Shown here: positions 18,568 to 27,023 of the stretch, piece after piece
Numbering within the stretch: position 1 is the stretch's first letter
Layout: each line of letters begins with the position of its first letter
Origin: Pararhodobacter aggregans
GTDB taxonomy: Bacteria; Pseudomonadota; Alphaproteobacteria; Rhodobacterales; Rhodobacteraceae
Assembly (NCBI RefSeq): GCF_003075525.1
Contig: NZ_QDDR01000019.1
Span: 1 to 64,000 of the forward strand
Direction of reading: 5' to 3'
DNA: 64,000 bases
Notes under the pieces: generated by a model
What the model was told of the DNA's origin: nothing
Databases searched by the model: none
Seen by the model: only the letters and a program-made list of their open reading frames with translations
Program-made: the position numbers and the translations under genes

Positions 18568-19326
18568 TCAAAGTCGGACGGGAATCCCGGCGGCGGCCAT
18601 ATGCGCCTTGGCCTCGCCGATGGTGTAGGTGCCGAAGTGGAAGATCGAGGCCGCGAGCACCGCCGAGGCATGGCCCTCGGTCACGCCCTCGACCAGATGG
18701 TCCAAAGTCCCGACCCCGCCCGAGGCGATGACCGGCACGTCGACCGCATCGGCGATGGCGCGGGTCAGCGGCAGGTTGAATCCGGCCTTGGTCCCGTCGC
18801 GGTCCATCGAGGTCAGCAGGATCTCGCCCGCGCCCTTGGCGGCCACGGTGCGGGCGAACTCGACCGCGTCGATGCCGGTGGGCTTGCGCCCGCCATGGGT
18901 GAAGATCTCCCACCGGCCGGGCGCGACGGTCTTCGCGTCGATGGCGCAGACGATGCATTGGCTGCCGAAACGGTCGGCGGCCTCGGCGATTACGTCGGGA
19001 TTGGCGACGGCGGCCGAGTTGAACGACACCTTGTCCGCCCCCGCCAGCAGCAGGGCGCGGACGTCGTGATGCGTGCGCACCCCGCCGCCCACGGTCAGCG
19101 GCATGAAGCATTGCTCGGCGGTGCGCGTCACCAGATCGAACATCGTGCCGCGGTTTTCATGCGTGGCGTGGATATCGAGGAAACACAGCTCATCCGCCCC
19201 CGCCGCGTCATAGGCCTTGGCCGCCTCGACCGGGTCGCCCGCGTCGATCAGGTTGACGAAATTGACGCCCTTGACCACGCGGCCATCGGCCACGTCGAGG
19301 CAGGGGATGATCCGGGTTTTCAGCAT
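18568..19326 (-). CDS. hisF: Imidazole glycerol phosphate synthase cyclase subunit
   Basis: A 252-residue TIM barrel. HisF takes ammonia from HisH and converts PRFAR to IGP and AICAR. The catalytic Asp11 is in [17 protein letters not shown], and the second catalytic Asp is in [11 protein letters not shown]. Phosphate-binding loops are [22 protein letters not shown] and [15 protein letters not shown] 19326 gives the conserved [11 protein letters not shown] start; upstream in-frame sequence is not conserved. hisE follows. Upstream is a small membrane protein gene rather than hisA or hisH, so the other his genes lie outside the window. Confidence 0.96.
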   Translation of the reverse strand: MLKTRIIPCLDVADGRVVKGVNFVNLIDAGDPVEAAKAYDAAGADELCFLDIHATHENRGTMFDLVTRTAEQCFMPLTVGGGVRTHHDVRALLLAGADKVSFNSAAVANPDVIAEAADRFGSQCIVCAIDAKTVAPGRWEIFTHGGRKPTGIDAVEFARTVAAKGAGEILLTSMDRDGTKAGFNLPLTRAIADAVDVPVIASGGVGTLDHLVEGVTEGHASAVLAASIFHFGTYTIGEAKAHMAAAGIPVRL

Positions 19327-19412
19327 GGCCACGCCTTTGGGCTTGCGGGTTCCTGGCCCCTCCCTAGCGCCGGGCGGGGGCTTAGGAAAGCCCGAACCGG
19401 CGCGCCCGGGGG

Positions 19413-19727
19413 TCAGGAGCGGTCTTTGCCCCGGCGGATCGCCCCCAGCGCCGACAGAAGGACCAGCACCACGATCATCAGCCCGCCCAGGGCCGAGACA
19501 GGCAGGGCGATCAGCGTCAGCGGCCCCAGCGCCGCGTCGCCCCAGCCGATCTGCCGGGCCAGCACCCAGACCACCAGCGGCACGAAGCCCAGAAGCAGCA
19601 GAAAGGTTCCCAGCCGCCATGCCAGCCGCATCCCGGGGCTGAGCGGTTCGGGCTCGCGCCGGGGGCGGCGGGTATTCTCGAACAGGCCGGTGCCGTGGTC
19701 GCCATCGCCGTCGTCGTCAAAAAGCAT
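19413..19727 (-). CDS. Small membrane protein of unknown function, 104 residues
   Basis: I do not recognise a named family. The N-terminal 35 residues are hydrophilic and start with an acidic run ([12 protein letters not shown]) and a basic proline-rich stretch. Two membrane segments follow: about 38-59 ([20 protein letters not shown]) and 72-95 ([20 protein letters not shown]), with a basic cytosolic tail [10 protein letters not shown]. The gene is minus strand, 86 bp upstream of hisF, and could be part of the same transcript. The next small membrane protein gene (19788-20069) is 60 bp upstream with the same orientation. Role unknown. Confidence 0.7.
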   Translation of the reverse strand: MLFDDDGDGDHGTGLFENTRRPRREPEPLSPGMRLAWRLGTFLLLLGFVPLVVWVLARQIGWGDAALGPLTLIALPVSALGGLMIVVLVLLSALGAIRRGKDRS

Positions 19728-19787
19728 GGGCTGTCCCTTCCCTGATGAGCGGTTTACCCGATGGGTCGTGCCCGCCGCGGCCTCGGT

Positions 19788-20069
19788 TCAATCGCGCGCG
19801 CGCCGCACCAGAAGGACCAGCGCCAGGGCGATGCCCAGCACGAAGCCCGCCAGCGCGATCGGTGCCGTCAGGAAAAAGAAACGCCCGGCGATGTCCAGCC
19901 CGTGCAGGAGGCCGCTCCAGTCCAGCCCGGCCCAGTGGCAGGGATCGTTGTAGCCCAGCGCGCTGCGGCAGCCAGCGAGCGTCGACACTGCCGTGAGCGC
20001 GCTCAGCGACAGGATGGGGATCAAGCCCACCAGCACCATCAGTGCCACGAAGATCCAGCCCCAGCGCAT
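19788..20069 (-). CDS. Small membrane protein of unknown function, 93 residues
   Basis: Not a family I can name. It has a first membrane segment at about 5-27 (IFVALMVLVGLIPILSLSAL), a short loop with two cysteines (GCRSALGYNDPCHWAGLDW) that would face the periplasm and might form a disulfide, and a second segment at about 60-87 ending in a basic tail LVRRARD. ATG 20069 has AGGAG seven bases upstream; longer in-frame readings run through 20717 but lack support. The same orientation as the 19413-19727 gene suggests co-transcription toward hisF. Confidence 0.65.
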   Translation of the reverse strand: MRWGWIFVALMVLVGLIPILSLSALTAVSTLAGCRSALGYNDPCHWAGLDWSGLLHGLDIAGRFFFLTAPIALAGFVLGIALALVLLVRRARD

Positions 20070-20180
20070 CCGCTCTCCTGTCCGATGGGGCGCAGTCTGC
20101 CTGCCAGGCGGGGGGTGCCCAACCAACAGTCGCGTGAGGCGCGATTTACAGGCGGGGGTCCGCGCACTAGAAAGCAGGGC

Positions 20181-20582
20181 ATGCGATCCCTTGCCCTGCT
20201 TCCCCCGCTTTGCCTGCTGTCCCTGACGCTTGCCGCCTGCAGCGCCGGTGCGCCCGCGCCCCGCGCCGCGCCGACGGGCGCCGCGCGTATCGCCGCCGAA
20301 TGCGCGCTGCTGACCCAGGCCGGGACGATGATGGCGGCGGCGGGGAATGCCGCCCATGACGGCCTGCTCGAAGGCTGCCCCGGCAGCACGGCCCGCGACA
20401 CACGGCCGCTGGCCCGCCAGACCGCCTCGTTGCGCGACGGGGGGCAGGCGGCGCTGCCGCCGGGGGTGGCGCGAGGCTCCCGCGGCGAGGCGGTGTTTCG
20501 CCGCATGATAACCCGCGGCGTCCCGGTCTCGCTGGCGATCCGGCTGACTGCCGATCCGCTGTTTGCCGAGGCGGCGCGCTGA
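20181..20582 (+). CDS. Putative lipoprotein, 133 residues
   Basis: No family recognised. The N-terminus MRSLALLPPLCLLSLTLAAC is a clear lipoprotein signal with Cys20 in the box LAAC. The mature part is alanine- and arginine-rich and contains two further cysteines (AAECALL and EGCPGST). It ends in a helix RRMITRGVPVSLAIRLTADPLFAEAAR. The ribosome binding site is AAAGCAGGGC before ATG 20181. It is divergent from the 93-residue membrane protein gene. A short G+C stem (20583-20599) follows the stop. Confidence 0.65.
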   Translation: MRSLALLPPLCLLSLTLAACSAGAPAPRAAPTGAARIAAECALLTQAGTMMAAAGNAAHDGLLEGCPGSTARDTRPLARQTASLRDGGQAALPPGVARGSRGEAVFRRMITRGVPVSLAIRLTADPLFAEAAR

Positions 20583-20703
20583 GCCCCTCTCGCGGGGGCT
20601 TCGGGGCTGGACACCGCCCCGGGTCCGCGCCACTTTGAACCCTGAAGGGGCCCCGGTCGCACGATGACCGGCGGCCCTCCATCCGGCAGAAGAGACGGAG
20701 ACC

Positions 20704-21129
20704 ATGGCCCGATCCACCGAACCCGCCCCCTCGCATCTGGTGCCCGTCGCGCTGATCCTGCTGGTCTGGCATGGGCTGCTGGCGGCGGATTACGTGATCG
20801 AGCGTTTCGCGCTGGGCGCCCAAGGCTGGCCCGCGCTGATGGCGCTGATGCCGCTCGACGCGCTCTGGCTCAATGTCACCTGGGCGCTGGGCGTCTGGCT
20901 CGGGCTGGTCGCGGCGCTGTTCCTGATGCTCAGGGACGATGCCTCGGTCCTGCTGTTCTTCTTCGCCATGGCCTTCGAGGTGGCGCTGGCGCTGGGCGTC
21001 TTTCTTGCCGCGCCGCCGGTCCTGATGCTGCCGGTGCCGCTGGCGGTGATCCTGCCGGTGCTGGTGGCCTTCCCGCTCTTCGGCTGGCTCTACGCCCGTT
21101 CGCTCAACCGTCGCGGCTGCCTTCACTGA
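20704..21129 (+). CDS. Integral membrane protein of unknown function, 141 residues
   Basis: A four-helix membrane protein with segments at about 12-30 (VPVALILLVWHGLLAADYV), 48-70 (LDALWLNVTWALGVWLGLVAAL), 77-100 (SVLLFFFAMAFEVALALGVFL) and 106-130. The short polar tail YARSLNRRGCLH marks the cytosolic side. ATG 20704 has GGAGACC upstream. It is 35 bp before cysK on the same strand, so a shared transcript is possible. I recognise no family motif and infer no function. Confidence 0.7.
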   Translation: MARSTEPAPSHLVPVALILLVWHGLLAADYVIERFALGAQGWPALMALMPLDALWLNVTWALGVWLGLVAALFLMLRDDASVLLFFFAMAFEVALALGVFLAAPPVLMLPVPLAVILPVLVAFPLFGWLYARSLNRRGCLH

Positions 21130-21164
21130 CCGCGCAACCGTCCGCTCCTGAAAGGATATATCGC

Positions 21165-22187
21165 ATGATCCGCCGCAATCTGGCCGAGGCGATCGGCAAC
21201 ACTCCCCTGATCCGCCTGCGGCGCGCCAGCGAGGAAACCGGCTGCGAGATCCTCGGCAAGGCCGAGTTCCTGAACCCCGGGCAGTCCATCAAGGACCGCG
21301 CCGCGCTGTTCATCATCCGCGACGCGGTGGCGCGGGGCGACCTGAAGCCCGGCGGCACGATTGTCGAGGGCACGGCGGGCAATACCGGCATCGGTCTGGC
21401 GCTGGTCGGATCCTCGATGGGCTTCCGCACGGTGATCGTGATCCCCGAGACGCAGAGCCAGGAAAAGAAGGACATGCTGCGTCTGGCCGGGGCCGAACTG
21501 GTCGAGGTTCCGGCGGTCCCCTACAAGGACCCGAACAATTACGTGAAATACTCGGGCCGTCTGGCCGAGGAACTGGCGCGCACCGAACCCAACGGCGCGA
21601 TCTGGGCCAATCAGTTCGACAACGTCGCCAACCGTCAGGCGCATATCGAGATGACCGGCCCCGAAATCTGGTCGCAGACCGGCGGCAAGATCCACGGCTT
21701 CACCTGCGCCGTGGGCTCGGGCGGGACGCTGGCGGGCGTGGCGATGGCGCTGCAGCCCAGGGGCGTGAAAGTGGCGCTGGCCGATCCCGAGGGCGCGGGT
21801 CTGCTCAAGCTCTATACCGGGCAGGAAAACCCCGGCAACTCGATCACCGAGGGCATCGGCCAGGGCCGCATCACCGCCAATCTGGAGGGTTTCACCCCCG
21901 ACATGGCCTATCGCATCCCCGATGCCGAGGCGCTGCCGGTGGTCTTCGACCTGCTGGAACACGAGGGGCTCTGCATGGGCGGCTCGACCGGGGTCAACGT
22001 CGCCGCGGCGATCCGCATGGCGCGCGAGATGGGGCCGGGGCATACCATCGTCACCGTGCTCTGCGATTATGGCACGCGCTACCAGTCCAAGCTCTTCAAC
22101 CCGGCCTTCCTGCGCGAAAAGAACCTGCCGGTCCCGGCATGGCTGGACCGCGCGGCCCGCGGCCTGCCCGACATGCGGGCCACCTGA
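21165..22187 (+). CDS. cysK: Cysteine synthase A-type PLP enzyme
   Basis: A 340-residue fold-type II PLP enzyme that makes cysteine from O-acetylserine and sulfide. The Schiff-base Lys43 lies in NPGQSIKDRAALFI; the phosphate/substrate loop is EGTAGNTGIGLAL, and a second PLP loop is AVGSGGTLAGVAM. The variations NPGQS for NPGGS, EGTAGNTG for PTSGNTG and GGSTGVN near the end mark the longer alphaproteobacterial CysK subgroup. A related activity such as cystathionine synthesis cannot be excluded. It is followed after 4 bp by the DUF3772/MscS gene. Confidence 0.88.
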   Translation: MIRRNLAEAIGNTPLIRLRRASEETGCEILGKAEFLNPGQSIKDRAALFIIRDAVARGDLKPGGTIVEGTAGNTGIGLALVGSSMGFRTVIVIPETQSQEKKDMLRLAGAELVEVPAVPYKDPNNYVKYSGRLAEELARTEPNGAIWANQFDNVANRQAHIEMTGPEIWSQTGGKIHGFTCAVGSGGTLAGVAMALQPRGVKVALADPEGAGLLKLYTGQENPGNSITEGIGQGRITANLEGFTPDMAYRIPDAEALPVVFDLLEHEGLCMGGSTGVNVAAAIRMAREMGPGHTIVTVLCDYGTRYQSKLFNPAFLREKNLPVPAWLDRAARGLPDMRAT

Positions 22188-22191
22188 GACC

Positions 22192-24723
22192 ATGACCGGA
22201 GGATCGTTCAGCGTGACCATCGCCCCGCTTCTGCGCTTCCTGTCGCTCAGGGTGCTGCTTCTGGCTCTGGCCGCGCTTCTGGCCGTGCCGGTCGCCCCGG
22301 CGCCGCTCTTGGCGCAAAGCTCGGGCGCCATCGCCAGCAGCCCGGCGGTCGATATCGACTATGACAGCTGGAACACGCTGGCCACGCTGGCCGAACAGGC
22401 GCTGGAGAACGCCGCGACCAGCGAGGACGAGCTGAACACGATCCGCGCCCAGGTGGTCGACAAGCGCGCCCAGTTCCAGGACGCGCAGGTGGTCTTGCAG
22501 GAACGCATCGACGCGCTGCGCGGCCAGATCACCGCGCTGGGCCCGGTGCCGGCCGAGGGCCAGACCGAGGCCGCCGATGTCACCGCGCGGCGCAACGAAC
22601 TGAACGACGTCCTCGCCCAGCGCGAGGCGCCGCTCAGGGCCGCCGACGAGGCCTTTGCCCGCGCCGAGACGATCATCCGCCAGATCGACCGCGAATTGCG
22701 CGCCCGTCAGGCCGACGCGCTGCTTCAGCTTGGTCCGACCCCGCTGAACCCGGCAACCTGGCTCGACGCGGTGGACGCGCTGATGACCTCGGCCTCGACC
22801 ATCACCGCCGAGGCGCGCAACGCTTTCCGCGACCCCGCGCATTACGAGGAGATGCTGAGCGACCTGCCGATCACGCTGGGCGCCCTGCTGCTGGCCGGGC
22901 TGATGCTGCTGCGCGGCCGGCACTGGATGGAAACGCTGACGCTGCGGCTGTTGCAGAACGCCTCGATCCTGCGCGGACGGGCGGTGGTGGCCTTCTTCGT
23001 CTCGCTCTCGCAGCTGATCGTGCCCTTCCTCGGGCTGATGCTGCTGGCCACGGCGATCCGCCTGACGCGGATGACCGGGCCGACCATCATCGAGATCACC
23101 AACGCCATGGTCCCGGCCGGCATGGCGATCTTCTTCGCCCGCTGGCTGTCGCTGCATGTCTTCCCGATCATCGACGACCCGCGGCTGAACCTGAACCTCA
23201 GCGCCGCCGACCGCCGCCGCGCCCGTGGCATGGCGCTGATCTTCGGCTTTCTCGCCGCGGTCGAGGCGATCTACACCCCGATCCTCGCCCCGCAATGGAT
23301 GTCCGCCTCGGCGCTGGCGGCGCTGACCTATCCGCTGGTCATCCTCTGCGCCCTGACCATGCTGCGCTTTTCGCGCATCCTGCGGCGGCACGAGCCGCGC
23401 AAGGTGATCGAGAACGGGGTCGAGGTCGACGCCTCGCCCTTCTTCGACCGGATGCTGAAACTGGGCACGCGGGTGCTGTTCCTGTTCGGCGTCATCTCGC
23501 CGGTCCTCGGCGCCGCGGGCTATATCGCCGCCGCCGCGATGCTGACCTATCCGCCGGTCAAGTCGCTGGCCGTCATCGCGCTGGTCATGGTGCTGCATCG
23601 GCTCATCATCGCGATCTACATCGCCATCGTCGGCGAGAGCGAGAATGCGACGCAGGGTCTGGTGCCGGCGCTCTCGGGCCTCGTGCTGTCGCTGCTGTCG
23701 CTGATCCCGCTGTCGCTGATCTGGGGCGCGCGCGAAACCGACCTGATCGAGCTCTGGACCCGCTTTTCCGAGGGGACGAGCCTGGGCGGCGCCCGGATCT
23801 CGCCCGCCTCGCTGATCTGGTTCTTCGTGGTCTTCGCCTTCGGCTATGTGACCACCCGGGCGCTGCAGAGCGCGCTGGGCACCTCGGTCCTGCCCAAGAC
23901 CTCGATCGAACGCGGCGCGCAGAAGGCGCTGGTGTCGGGCGTGGGCTATCTGGGCATCACCGCCGCGGCGCTGGTCGCCTTCTCGGTCGCGGGCATCGAC
24001 CTCTCGGGCCTCGCCATCGTCGCCGGTGCCCTGTCGGTCGGCGTCGGTTTCGGGCTTCAGAACATCGTCTCGAACTTCGTCTCGGGCATCATCCTGCTGA
24101 TCGAGCGCCCGGTCTCCGAAGGCGACTGGATCGAGGTCGGCCCGACCCAGGGCATCGTGCAGCGCATCTCGGTGCGCTCGACAATGATCGAGACGTTCGA
24201 CCGCTCCAAGGTCATCGTGCCCAACGCCGACCTGATCTCCGGCGCGGTCACCAACTACACCAAGTCGTCGCGCACCGGCCGGGTGGTGATGACGGTGGGC
24301 GTGGCCTATGGCACCGATACCCGCAAGGTCGAGAGCATCCTGCGCGAGATCATCGAGGCCGAACCGCTGGTGGTGATGGACCCGGCGCCCGGCGTCGATT
24401 TCCTCGGCTTCGGCGCCGATGCGCTGGAGTTCCGCATCCGGGCGATCCTGCGCGATGTCGGCATGAAGGTGGGCGTCGCCACCGAGGTGAACCACAAGAT
24501 CGCCGCCCGCTTCGCCGAGGAGGGGATCGAGATCCCCTATGCCCAGCGCGACATCTGGCTCAGGAACCCCGAGACGCTGGGCCTGTCGATGACCAAGCCC
24601 GGCAAGCCCGAGCCCGAGGCCGAGCCCCAGAACCCCGAGCCCAGGCCCGACCGCGACACCGCCGACAGCGCCGGCCTCTCGAATGACGAGGTCGATCCGC
24701 CCTTCCGCGAGCAGACCCGATGA
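22192..24723 (+). CDS. DUF3772-MscS mechanosensitive channel protein
   Basis: An 843-residue inner-membrane protein. The signal peptide is at about 10-42 (LSLRVLLLALAALLAVPVAPAPLLAQ). A periplasmic DUF3772 coiled region at about 60-200 is rich in Glu, Gln and Arg, and many membrane helices follow from about 215 to 620. The MscS pore and beta domain begins near 590: LSGLAIVAGALSVGVGFGLQNIVSNFVSG, then RPVSEGDWIEVG, VQRISVRSTMIETFDRSKVIVPNADLIS. It ends in a Pro/Glu-rich tail. It would open on membrane tension to release osmolytes. It starts 4 bp after cysK and overlaps the next gene by ATGA. Confidence 0.93.
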   Translation: MTGGSFSVTIAPLLRFLSLRVLLLALAALLAVPVAPAPLLAQSSGAIASSPAVDIDYDSWNTLATLAEQALENAATSEDELNTIRAQVVDKRAQFQDAQVVLQERIDALRGQITALGPVPAEGQTEAADVTARRNELNDVLAQREAPLRAADEAFARAETIIRQIDRELRARQADALLQLGPTPLNPATWLDAVDALMTSASTITAEARNAFRDPAHYEEMLSDLPITLGALLLAGLMLLRGRHWMETLTLRLLQNASILRGRAVVAFFVSLSQLIVPFLGLMLLATAIRLTRMTGPTIIEITNAMVPAGMAIFFARWLSLHVFPIIDDPRLNLNLSAADRRRARGMALIFGFLAAVEAIYTPILAPQWMSASALAALTYPLVILCALTMLRFSRILRRHEPRKVIENGVEVDASPFFDRMLKLGTRVLFLFGVISPVLGAAGYIAAAAMLTYPPVKSLAVIALVMVLHRLIIAIYIAIVGESENATQGLVPALSGLVLSLLSLIPLSLIWGARETDLIELWTRFSEGTSLGGARISPASLIWFFVVFAFGYVTTRALQSALGTSVLPKTSIERGAQKALVSGVGYLGITAAALVAFSVAGIDLSGLAIVAGALSVGVGFGLQNIVSNFVSGIILLIERPVSEGDWIEVGPTQGIVQRISVRSTMIETFDRSKVIVPNADLISGAVTNYTKSSRTGRVVMTVGVAYGTDTRKVESILREIIEAEPLVVMDPAPGVDFLGFGADALEFRIRAILRDVGMKVGVATEVNHKIAARFAEEGIEIPYAQRDIWLRNPETLGLSMTKPGKPEPEAEPQNPEPRPDRDTADSAGLSNDEVDPPFREQTR

Positions 24724-25433
24724 CCGACCCCCTGTTCCGCAGCGATCCCTACGCCCGCTCCTGCCGCACGACGGTCACGCGGCTGGCCGAGGACGGCGCG
24801 CTGGTGGTCGGCGCCTCGGTGTTCTACCCGGCGGGCGGCGGCCAGCCCGGGGATACCGGTTGGATCGACGGCCCCTCCGGGCGGCTGGCGGTGATCGACA
24901 CCCGCAAGGAGGGCGCGACCGAGGTGGCGCTGGTCCTCGAACCCGGCGCCTCGCTGCCCGCAGGGGCCGGGATCGAGATGCATCTCGACTGGGACCGCCG
25001 CCACCGCCACATGCGGGTCCATACCGCGCTGCACCTCCTGTCGGTGGTGATCCCGCTGCCGGTGACCGGCGGGGCGATCGGCGCCGACAAGGGCCGCCTC
25101 GATTTCGACATGCCCGAGGCGCCCGGGGACAAGGAGTCGCTGGAAGCGGCGCTCAACGCCCTCATCGCCCGGGATCTGGCGGTGACGACGGAATGGATCA
25201 CCGATGACGAGATGGCCGCCAACATGGATCTGGTGAAGACCATGTCGGTGACGCCGCCGATGGGGCAGGGCCGCGTGCGGCTGGTCCGCATCGGCACCCT
25301 GGACGAACAGGTCGACCTGCAACCCTGCGGCGGCACCCATGTGGCCTCGACCGCCGAGATCGGCCGCGTCACGTTGGGCAAGGTCGAGAAGAAGGGCAAG
25401 CAGAACCGCCGGGTCAGCCTGCACCTCGCCTGA
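24720..25433 (+). CDS. Alanyl-tRNA editing protein (AlaX-like)
   Basis: A 237-residue stand-alone editing-domain homologue of AlaRS/ThrRS that deacylates mischarged tRNA-Ala. The zinc-binding motif is complete: HTALH at about 102-106 and CGGTH near 203-207. The family opening FYPAGGGQPGDTGWI, which is the substrate-pocket loop, is also present, as is the closing GRVTLGKVEKKGKQNRRV. It lacks any synthetase domain. Start ATG 24720 overlaps the MscS stop (ATGA). Terminator-like repeats follow the stop. Confidence 0.92.
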   Translation: MTDPLFRSDPYARSCRTTVTRLAEDGALVVGASVFYPAGGGQPGDTGWIDGPSGRLAVIDTRKEGATEVALVLEPGASLPAGAGIEMHLDWDRRHRHMRVHTALHLLSVVIPLPVTGGAIGADKGRLDFDMPEAPGDKESLEAALNALIARDLAVTTEWITDDEMAANMDLVKTMSVTPPMGQGRVRLVRIGTLDEQVDLQPCGGTHVASTAEIGRVTLGKVEKKGKQNRRVSLHLA

Positions 25434-25440
25434 AAGGCGC

Positions 25441-25461
25441 ATCTTTGTTCTGAAAATATCC
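25441..25461 (+). repeat. Dispersed AT-containing element, copy 1 (pairs with 41349-41369)
   Basis: The 21-base segment beginning ATCTTTGTTCTG matches the reverse complement of 41349-41369 at 19 of 21 positions. Both copies are next to long G/C homopolymer hairpins in intergenic DNA. It is probably part of a larger dispersed intergenic element, extending into the hairpins at 25471-25566. Confidence 0.7.
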
Positions 25462-25470
25462 ACGGGGATT

Positions 25471-25496
25471 TTCAAGGGGGGCGTGCCCCCCTTGAA
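25471..25496. terminator. Hairpin downstream of the AlaX gene
   Basis: A 12-bp perfect stem, TTCAAGGGGGGC with its complement, around a 2-nt centre, 37 bp past the AlaX stop. Flanking A and T bases at the foot give a weak bidirectional terminator. It forms the first part of a block of three hairpins. Confidence 0.6.
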
Positions 25497-25505
25497 GCAG
25501 GGGGC

Positions 25506-25566
25506 GCGGGGGGCGGCAGCCCCCCGCCTTTGGAGTCATCTTGGGGCGGCAGCCCCCCGCCTTTTT
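25506..25566. repeat. Two tandem copies of a 22-bp hairpin-forming repeat with T-tract
   Basis: GGGGCGGCAGCCCCCCGCCT plus two T bases occurs at 25510-25531 and 25543-25564, at 33-bp spacing. Each copy folds around the loop GGCA; the first has a 9-bp stem GCGGGGGGC/GCCCCCCGC (25506-25527). The second ends in TTTTT (25562-25566). They lie between the converging AlaX and EamA genes and should stop both transcripts. Confidence 0.75.
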
Positions 25567-25583
25567 AGTGAACTCGGCGCCCG

Positions 25584-26468
25584 TCACCGTCGCCGCAAGA
25601 GTCGCCCGTCGATCACCACCAGCCCGGCCCCGATCAGCACCATCCCCGCCACATGCCGGGCCAGCAGCGCCTCGCCCAGAAAGGCGATGCCCAGGGCGAT
25701 GGCGCTGACCGGCACCAGGAAGGTGACCAGAAACGCGTTCACCGCCCCGGCGCTGGCGATCAGGCCGAAATAGAGCCCATAGGCGAAGGAGGTGGACAGC
25801 ACCGCCAGCCCGACCAGCGCCGCGATCACCCCCCAGCCCGGAAAGGGCAGGGACCAGGGCGCCTCGGTCAGCGCGGCGAGCGGCGCGATGATCGCCGTGG
25901 CCCAGACCAGCTGCCCCAGCGCCAGCGACAGCGGCGGCAGGCCGGTGCGGCGGAACCGCCGGGCCCAGACCCCGGCCAGCGCATAGCTCAGCGCGGCGCC
26001 GAGGCAGGCGAGCTGCGCCCAGATGGTGCCGGCGCCGCCCGATAGCCCGCCCCCCATCATCACCGCCACGCCCAGGAAGCCCGCCACCACGCCCATCGCC
26101 TTGCGCGGCGAGAGCCGCTCGTCCCGCGTCGCCAGATGCGCCACGACCACACCCCAAAGGGGCGTCGTCGCGTTCAGGATCGAGGCCAGGCCCGAGCTGA
26201 TCTGCCCCTGCGCCAGCACGTAGAAGGTGAAGGGCACCGCGTTGTTCAAAAGCCCCATCACCCCCAGCCCGGCCCAGAGCCGCCAGCCTTTGGGATAGGG
26301 TTGTCCCAGCAGCGGCAGGGCCACGGCCAGCACCAGCGCCGCCAGCCCGACCCGGGCCAGCACGATGGTGAAAGGCGGCAGCACCGGCACGGCGACGCCG
26401 ACGAAAAAGAACGATCCGCCCCAGAGGACGGACAGCAGGATCAGGCGCAGCCAGTCGGCCCCGGACAT
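25584..26468 (-). CDS. EamA/DMT-family transporter
   Basis: A 294-residue protein with ten predicted membrane helices in two EamA repeats, each about 140 residues. Repeat-1 features are LLSVLWGGSFFFVGVAV, FTIVLARVGLAALVL and ASILNATTPLWGVVVAHL with RKAMGVVAGFLGVAVM. Repeat 2 shows AVLSTSFAYGLYFGLIASAGA and FLVTFLVPVSAIALGIAFLGE. DMT proteins export amino acids, metabolites or drugs; the substrate cannot be read from sequence. ATG 26468 has AGGTGAT upstream. It is a single gene ending at a double terminator. Confidence 0.88.
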   Translation of the reverse strand: MSGADWLRLILLSVLWGGSFFFVGVAVPVLPPFTIVLARVGLAALVLAVALPLLGQPYPKGWRLWAGLGVMGLLNNAVPFTFYVLAQGQISSGLASILNATTPLWGVVVAHLATRDERLSPRKAMGVVAGFLGVAVMMGGGLSGGAGTIWAQLACLGAALSYALAGVWARRFRRTGLPPLSLALGQLVWATAIIAPLAALTEAPWSLPFPGWGVIAALVGLAVLSTSFAYGLYFGLIASAGAVNAFLVTFLVPVSAIALGIAFLGEALLARHVAGMVLIGAGLVVIDGRLLRRR

Positions 26469-26503
26469 CGGATCACCTCGTTGTTTCACCGGGGCCTTTT
26501 GCC

Positions 26504-26534
26504 GGTTCCGGGCCGCTCGGCGCGACCCGGAACC
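26504..26534 (-). terminator. Hairpin downstream of the DUF2147 gene
   Basis: A perfect 9-bp stem, GGTTCCGGG with its complement, around a 13-nt loop, 10 bp past the stop of the DUF2147 gene. The bases after it on the minus strand (GGCAAAAGG) are not T-rich, so it may protect the mRNA end rather than terminate on its own. Confidence 0.4.
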
Positions 26535-26544
26535 TGCGGAATGC

Positions 26545-26937
26545 TCAGTTGTCGCGGGTCCAGGTCTGGTCGCGGCAGATGAACAGCACACAGCCGGAGA
26601 CGGTCAGCTGGTCGCCCGCCAGATCCATGCGCGAGCGATAGGTCTGGTCGCGGTCGGGGGCATAGATCTGCCCGTCGCGGTACTGGCCATTGCCGCGCGG
26701 CTCCATGTCCCAGACGATCTGGCGCCCGGTATTGGCCGACTGGATCGCGGCGCCCGAACCGTTGTAGCTTTCCACCAGCGTGCCGCAGAGCGTGTTGCCG
26801 CACATGCTCATCGAGATCACGCCGTAATTGCCGTTGTCGTCCGGCTGGGTGCGCCAGCGCCCCTCGGCCGGGTCGGCGGCGGCGGCGGTGGCCAGCAGGC
26901 CGAAGGCGGCGGTCAGGCTCAGAATCAGGGTTTTCAT
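26545..26937 (-). CDS. DUF2147 family secreted protein
   Basis: A 130-residue protein with a Sec signal peptide (TLILSLTAAFGLLATAAAA, cut before DPAEG). The mature domain matches DUF2147: the start DPAEGRWRTQPDDNGNYGVISM, a disulfide-prone pair in SMCGNTLCGTL and a late GCVLFICRDQTWTR. These are small lipocalin-like periplasmic proteins of unknown ligand. It appears monocistronic, with GGAGGAACCACC just before ATG 26937. The gene is 76 bp upstream of the EamA gene on the same strand, with a hairpin between them. Confidence 0.85.
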   Translation of the reverse strand: MKTLILSLTAAFGLLATAAAADPAEGRWRTQPDDNGNYGVISMSMCGNTLCGTLVESYNGSGAAIQSANTGRQIVWDMEPRGNGQYRDGQIYAPDRDQTYRSRMDLAGDQLTVSGCVLFICRDQTWTRDN

Positions 26938-27023
26938 GGTGGTTCCTCCCGTTTTCCGCCAGCATCCGGATTAGCCCCCCTCGTGGCAAGAGGCTCGTTG
27001 CGCCGCCCGGCGCTCCCGTGGCG

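Noticed and set aside
20583-20599. GCCCC...GGGGC stem after the 133-residue lipoprotein gene as a terminator
   Set aside because: A five-pair stem with no T-run; could be chance in such G+C-rich DNA.
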